Shown: in pieces, positions 63,640 through 64,000 of the stretch
How the letters are laid out: every line of letters begins with the position of its first letter
How positions within the stretch are numbered: the stretch's first letter is position 1
Origin: Ichthyophis bannanicus
Lineage: Eukaryota > Chordata > Amphibia > Gymnophiona > Ichthyophiidae
NCBI GenBank assembly: GCA_033557465.1
Contig: CM066033.1
Coordinates: forward strand, 585,372,438-585,436,437
Direction of reading: 5' to 3'
DNA length: 64,000 nt
Position numbers and translations under genes: made by a program
The notes under the pieces: generated by a model
What the model was told of the DNA's origin: nothing
Seen by the model: the letters and a program-made list of their open reading frames with translations, nothing else
Database searches by the model: none

Positions 63640-64000
63640 GGGACCCAGACTGGGGTGCAGAAAAGAGCCATCCTCCTGCGAGAGCAGGTCTGCGGCGCAC
63701 CCCAGAGGAACTGGAGGTGCCTGAGACAGGTGAAGTAACAGGGGGAGCCACGGCTGCCAGGGCCACTAGGAAGTCACCAGTATCAAGGTGACCTTGTCGA
63801 GCTGGACCTTGAACAGGGTCTTGGTGATCAACAGTGTGGGCAGGAAAATATAAAAGAGGCTCCCCATCCACGGGATGCATCTCCCAGGAGCAGAAACACT
63901 GGCTGGGCTGGCGAAGAGGTCCATCTGTGGGATCCCCCAGAGTCGGAAAAGCAGGCTGGCTACCTGAGGGTCCAGCCACCACTTGCGTGGTTGAAGGATC
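63640..64000 (-). pseudogene. DIRS copy 3 RT/RNase H C-terminus
   Basis: In mixed minus-strand frames it gives a text like VASLLFRLWGIPQMDLFAS, matching QVAKRFQIWGTPDIDLFAS in copy 2, and LLITKTLFKVQLDKV, matching LIPKTLFKLQRDI. The gene continues beyond the window. Confidence 0.7.

Larger units (their letters stand above)
61814..64000 (-). mobile_element. DIRS retrotransposon, copy 3 (partial, runs off window)
   Basis: The left terminus is like copies 1 and 2 but more diverged. Inverted repeat 61814-61870 with 62060-62117, followed by TTTCTCCAGAAACAAGCAGG, the second half of the internal complementary region. Recombinase fragments 62395-63608 and an RNase H/RT C-terminus reading on to the window edge. 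A SINE sits at 62582-62868. It is more GC-rich than copies 1 and 2, pointing to a different subfamily. Confidence 0.85.

Overview
The window looks like intergenic DNA from a large, transposon-rich vertebrate genome. The mix of three DIRS-type tyrosine-recombinase retrotransposons, several CR1 and L2 LINE subfamilies, an L1-like LINE, piggyBac, hAT non-autonomous elements and tRNA-derived SINEs fits an amphibian, most likely a caecilian. That assignment is inference from repeat content only. No host protein-coding gene, rRNA or functional tRNA gene could be supported; nearly every long reading frame belongs to a mobile element or is its antisense shadow.

Layout. 1-7.1 kb: CR1 tails, SINEs, an L1 ORF1 remnant, an L2 reverse transcriptase remnant, a small fold-back element and tandem 5'UTR-like monomers. 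7.7-12.3 kb: CR1 fragments, one split by a solo LTR (9534-10657, 4-bp target duplication). 12.3-17 kb: a near full-length decayed CR1. 17-20 kb: further CR1 pieces and a SINE. 21.1-25.4 kb: a palindromic hAT-like repeat, split by a long inverted-repeat element with a 13-bp target duplication, itself split by a 2.57-kb piggyBac (TTAA duplication). 25.8-36.6 kb: DIRS copy 1, carrying nested hAT, L1-like and L2 insertions, each with recognisable target duplications. 39.0-49.9 kb: DIRS copy 2, the most complete (gag-like ORF, RT/RNase H, tyrosine recombinase), carrying two SINEs and a 4.7-kb CR1. 50.3-55.3 kb: a minus-strand L2-type LINE split by an LTR-like element that contains a 276-codon ORF. 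55.8-60.3 kb: a second, plus-strand L2-type LINE. 61.8-64 kb: the end of DIRS copy 3, running off the window.

How the parts relate. Nesting gives a relative time series (hAT-like repeat, then inverted-repeat element, then piggyBac; DIRS, then CR1, SINE or L1). The DIRS copies keep terminal repeats plus an internal complementary region matching both termini, as expected for replication through a circular intermediate. SINE copies share one tRNA-like head but carry different 3' tails, two of which match 3' tails of L2-type LINEs in this same window, pointing to those LINEs as the source of their reverse transcriptase. Most elements look inactive: catalytic codons are lost in the DIRS RT and recombinase and in the L2 RT, and frameshifts are widespread.
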